A stretch of 8,403 bases of DNA. Source: an uncultured Roseburia sp. (GTDB lineage Bacteria > Bacillota > Clostridia > Lachnospirales > Lachnospiraceae). The notes under the pieces are model-generated. The model saw only the letters and a list, made by a program, of their open reading frames with translations, was not told the origin of the DNA and searched no databases. Position 1 is the first letter of the stretch. Each line of letters starts with the position of its first letter. The stretch covers positions 1 through 8,403 of the forward strand of contig CAMSEJ010000098.1 in NCBI GenBank assembly GCA_947057405.1, written 5' to 3'. This document shows positions 7,228 through 8,403 of this stretch, piece by piece. Both the position numbers and the translations under genes were made by a program.

Positions 7228-7449
7228 AAAAATCCTTTTTTTATTAGGATATGAGGGTGGGGGCGGATGTATGACAGATTGGGGATGCCTGTTATCCGGA
7301 ACCGAAAAGCCGTTTCTGCATATATTAGAATGTGTCTGAACCGTTCGTTTGCGCCGGCAGGCTGTTTTGCGTGAACAAAGCGGGTGTATGCCGGCGGAAA
7401 TCAGTGTGCGGACACATTTGAAAACGTGCTGCAAAAAGAGGTGTATGCA
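7228..7449. other. Divergent intergenic region without a clear promoter
   Basis: This 222-nt stretch separates the minus-strand pair from the plus-strand 58-aa ORF. I looked for TTGACA/TATAAT pairs on both strands and found only -10-like fragments around 7320-7331 (TAATAT on minus, TAGAAT on plus) without a matching -35 box. A G-rich run lies at 7255-7266. No RNA gene is recognisable. Confidence 0.5.
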
Positions 7450-7626
7450 ATGGGACGGCTTGTGATCAACGGGGAAGAAATATATGAATTAGACGAACAG
7501 TGCCTGAGAGAAAAATACCAAAAAACGACCGGACAGGAAACGCAGGGGCGTTCTGCGTCCGAACGCGGGCAGCAGGGGATGCTAAAGCGGCAGGAAGCCT
7601 GCCGTACGGTAAGAAGGAAGCGGTAA
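7450..7626 (+). CDS. Small basic protein of unknown function, 58 aa
   Basis: I do not recognise this family. The proposed start is ATG 7450, preceded by AAAAGAGGTG at a usable distance. It gives MGRLVINGEEIYELDEQCLR, a compact and protein-like N-terminus with alternating hydrophobic residues. A polar low-complexity middle (EKYQKTTGQETQGRSASERG) and a strongly basic tail ending RRKR follow. An upstream in-frame start near 7387 would add about 21 residues (MYAGGNQCADTFENV and so on) with a weaker ribosome site. No promoter or terminator is obvious. A GC-rich hairpin lies inside the last part of the frame (7588-7604). The N-terminal half looks coding, while the C-terminal half could be non-conserved tail. 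It may be a short regulatory or nucleic-acid-associated protein, but nothing in the sequence proves a role. Confidence 0.55.
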   Translation: MGRLVINGEEIYELDEQCLREKYQKTTGQETQGRSASERGQQGMLKRQEACRTVRRKR

Positions 7627-7668
7627 AGGACGGCTGCATGATATACGGGATTTGTCCGGATGATTAGT

Positions 7669-7687
7669 TTTGTGCAAAGTGCACAAA
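7669..7687. promoter_or_regulatory. Perfect 7-bp inverted repeat upstream of carD
   Basis: TTTGTGC and GCACAAA flank a 5-nt spacer (AAAGT). No T-tract follows on either strand, so it does not look like a terminator. It ends 59 bp upstream of the carD -35 box and could be a protein-binding site. The binding protein is unknown. Confidence 0.45.
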
Positions 7688-7701
7688 GTGTATGGCTCTT
7701 T

Positions 7702-7723
7702 ATTTTGCGAATATTCACAAAAT
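7702..7723. promoter_or_regulatory. Near-perfect 22-bp palindrome upstream of carD
   Basis: The core GAATATTC (7709-7716) is a perfect palindrome. After one mismatched pair it continues as ATTTTG on the left and CAAAAT on the right, so 10 of 11 base pairs match. The centre lies about 34 bp from the centre of the previous inverted repeat, and the right arm shares CACAAA with it. It resembles Rex-type half-sites (TTGTGAA/TTCACAA), but the spacer is 2 nt instead of 4. Confidence 0.45.
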
Positions 7724-7746
7724 TTGATCTTTTTCTAAAAAAATTA

Positions 7747-7776
7747 CTGACAAATAAAAGGGGAAAGTGATAAAAT
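7747..7776 (+). promoter_or_regulatory. Extended -10 promoter of carD
   Basis: CTGACA (7747-7752), an 18-nt spacer and TAAAAT (7771-7776) directly preceded by TGA form a sigma-A-type extended -10 promoter. A start near 7783 leaves a short leader of about 34 nt before the carD ATG. Confidence 0.7.
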
Positions 7777-7816
7777 AAATACAGGTGGTATTGGCATGTA
7801 TAAGGAGGAGAGAAGG

Positions 7817-8317
7817 ATGTTTGAAATTGGGGAATATATTGTGTACGGAAATACGGGCGTGTGTAAGGTAGAGGAAGTAAAGACAATGAAAGGGCCGGGT
7901 ATGAAGGAAGATCGGCTATACTATACTTTAGAGCCTGTGTACCGCAAAGGCAGCCGGCTGTTTACACCCGTGGACAATCAGAAGGTAAAGATGCGTCCGA
8001 TCCTGACCTTGCAGGAGGCGGACGAACTGATTGGGCGGATCAAGGAAATTGACCTTTTATGGGTAAAGGATGAAAAGAACAGGGAGCAGGTATACAAAGA
8101 AGCCATTCGCACCTGCGACTGTGAGGATTTGATCCGGATGATTAAGACGTTATATCTGCGGAAAAAAGCAAGGCTTGACGCCGGCAAAAAGGTGACAAGC
8201 AGTGACGCAAAATACCTGCATCTGGCGGAAGAGAGCCTGTACGGCGAGCTTTCCGTCGTAATGGGGATTCCGAAGGAGGAAATGGAAACCTTTATTTATG
8301 AGAAAGTAAAAGAATAA
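7817..8317 (+). CDS. CarD/CdnL-family transcriptional regulator
   Basis: This is an RNA polymerase-binding regulator of 166 aa, the usual size for CarD_CdnL_TRCF proteins. Residues 1-60 form the Tudor-like RNA polymerase interaction domain (MFEIGEYIVYGNTGVCKVEE, then LYYTLEPVYRKGSRLFTPVD), which in known members contacts the beta subunit. Residues 61-166 are the helical DNA-binding domain (DLIRMIKTLYLRKKARL and AEESLYGELSVVMGIPKEEM). Trp82 is a candidate for the tryptophan that wedges into the promoter minor groove in mycobacterial CarD; this match is from memory. The start was set at ATG 7817, with AAGGAGG (7802-7808) 8 nt upstream. An in-frame ATG at 7796 would include that ribosome site in coding sequence and is unlikely. 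In this family members adjust open-complex stability at many promoters. Whether this one activates or represses is not visible. Confidence 0.9.
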   Translation: MFEIGEYIVYGNTGVCKVEEVKTMKGPGMKEDRLYYTLEPVYRKGSRLFTPVDNQKVKMRPILTLQEADELIGRIKEIDLLWVKDEKNREQVYKEAIRTCDCEDLIRMIKTLYLRKKARLDAGKKVTSSDAKYLHLAEESLYGELSVVMGIPKEEMETFIYEKVKE

Positions 8318-8326
8318 AATCGGGGG

Positions 8327-8355
8327 TTGCAGGATATTTTTTGTTGTGTTAGAAT
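8327..8355 (+). promoter_or_regulatory. Probable promoter of a gene beyond the right edge
   Basis: TTGCAG (8327-8332), a 17-nt spacer and TAGAAT (8350-8355) with TGT just before it form an extended -10 promoter directly after the carD stop. The gene it serves lies outside the window. No terminator separates carD from it, so carD transcripts may also read into that gene. Confidence 0.55.
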
Positions 8356-8389
8356 AAATCCTGTCGAAAATAAAAGCAGAGTAGGATTT
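8356..8389 (+). repeat. Inverted repeat in the leader after the 3' promoter
   Basis: AAATCCT (8356-8362) and AGGATTT (8383-8389) are perfect 7-bp complements 20 nt apart, and G-U pairs extend the stem by up to three more. The repeat starts at the expected 5' end of the downstream transcript, so it could form a 5' hairpin in that RNA. Its role is unknown. Confidence 0.4.
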
Positions 8390-8403
8390 GGTGCGTTAAG
8401 TGC

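Noticed and set aside
7255..7266. G-rich run as a possible G-quadruplex
   Set aside because: There are only three uneven G runs, the last of two bases, which is too weak to claim.
7405..7416. TGTG-N4-CACA dyad as a third operator
   Set aside because: Four-base arms are too short to separate from chance, and it does not match the longer palindromes near carD.
7228..7434. N-terminal extension of the 117-aa gene
   Set aside because: The added residues are cysteine-, arginine- and proline-rich without pattern, and the AAAAGGA site points to ATG 7227.
7669..7710. The inverted repeat at 7669-7687 as a terminator for the 58-aa ORF
   Set aside because: The stem is short and AT-rich, and the next T-rich run is about 10 nt away and interrupted.
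7401..7886. A 161-aa minus-strand open frame between the 58-aa ORF and carD
   Set aside because: It covers a promoter, palindromes and the start of carD. Its translation is rich in Phe, Ser, Tyr and Arg from AT-rich noncoding sequence, with no sensible ribosome site.

Overview
The window looks like a core-genome segment of a low-to-medium GC Clostridia, probably Lachnospiraceae. The evidence is AAGGAGG-type ribosome sites, TTGACA/TAAAAT promoters, a Firmicutes-length LeuRS, a CarD-type RNA polymerase regulator and an XRE-cupin-controlled polyamine importer. The family-level placement is inferred from gene content and protein style, not from a marker gene search.

Left part (1-3861, minus strand): a five-gene operon read right to left. 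It holds an XRE-cupin repressor-like gene, potA (ATPase), potB and potC (permeases) and potD (substrate-binding lipoprotein, cut by the window edge). Genes are 22-32 nt apart or overlap. Together they form a spermidine/putrescine-type ABC importer with its own regulator in front. A good sigma-A promoter (3926-3953) lies ahead of the regulator. A 6-bp inverted repeat with a 7-nt spacer (3897-3915) sits at the expected transcription start, as an autoregulatory operator would.

Centre (3862-6576): a divergent intergenic region of 237 nt, then leuS with its own extended -10 promoter. The leader is about 58 nt, too short for a T-box. leuS ends at a strong 13-bp-stem terminator shared with the convergent gene pair that follows.

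Right part (6575-8403): two small minus-strand genes of unknown function (93 and 117 aa) form a bicistron. Their C-terminal ends share a motif, which suggests diverged paralogues. Divergent from them is a 58-aa basic ORF of unknown function. Next comes a regulatory stretch with two clear palindromes, an extended -10 promoter and a CarD/CdnL-type transcription regulator. A further promoter and an inverted repeat follow carD and point to a gene just beyond the window.

I see no mobile element, CRISPR array, tRNA or rRNA, phage gene or defence system. Most of the window is ordinary housekeeping. The least explained parts are the 93/117-aa pair, the 58-aa ORF with its internal GC-rich hairpin, and the palindromes upstream of carD.
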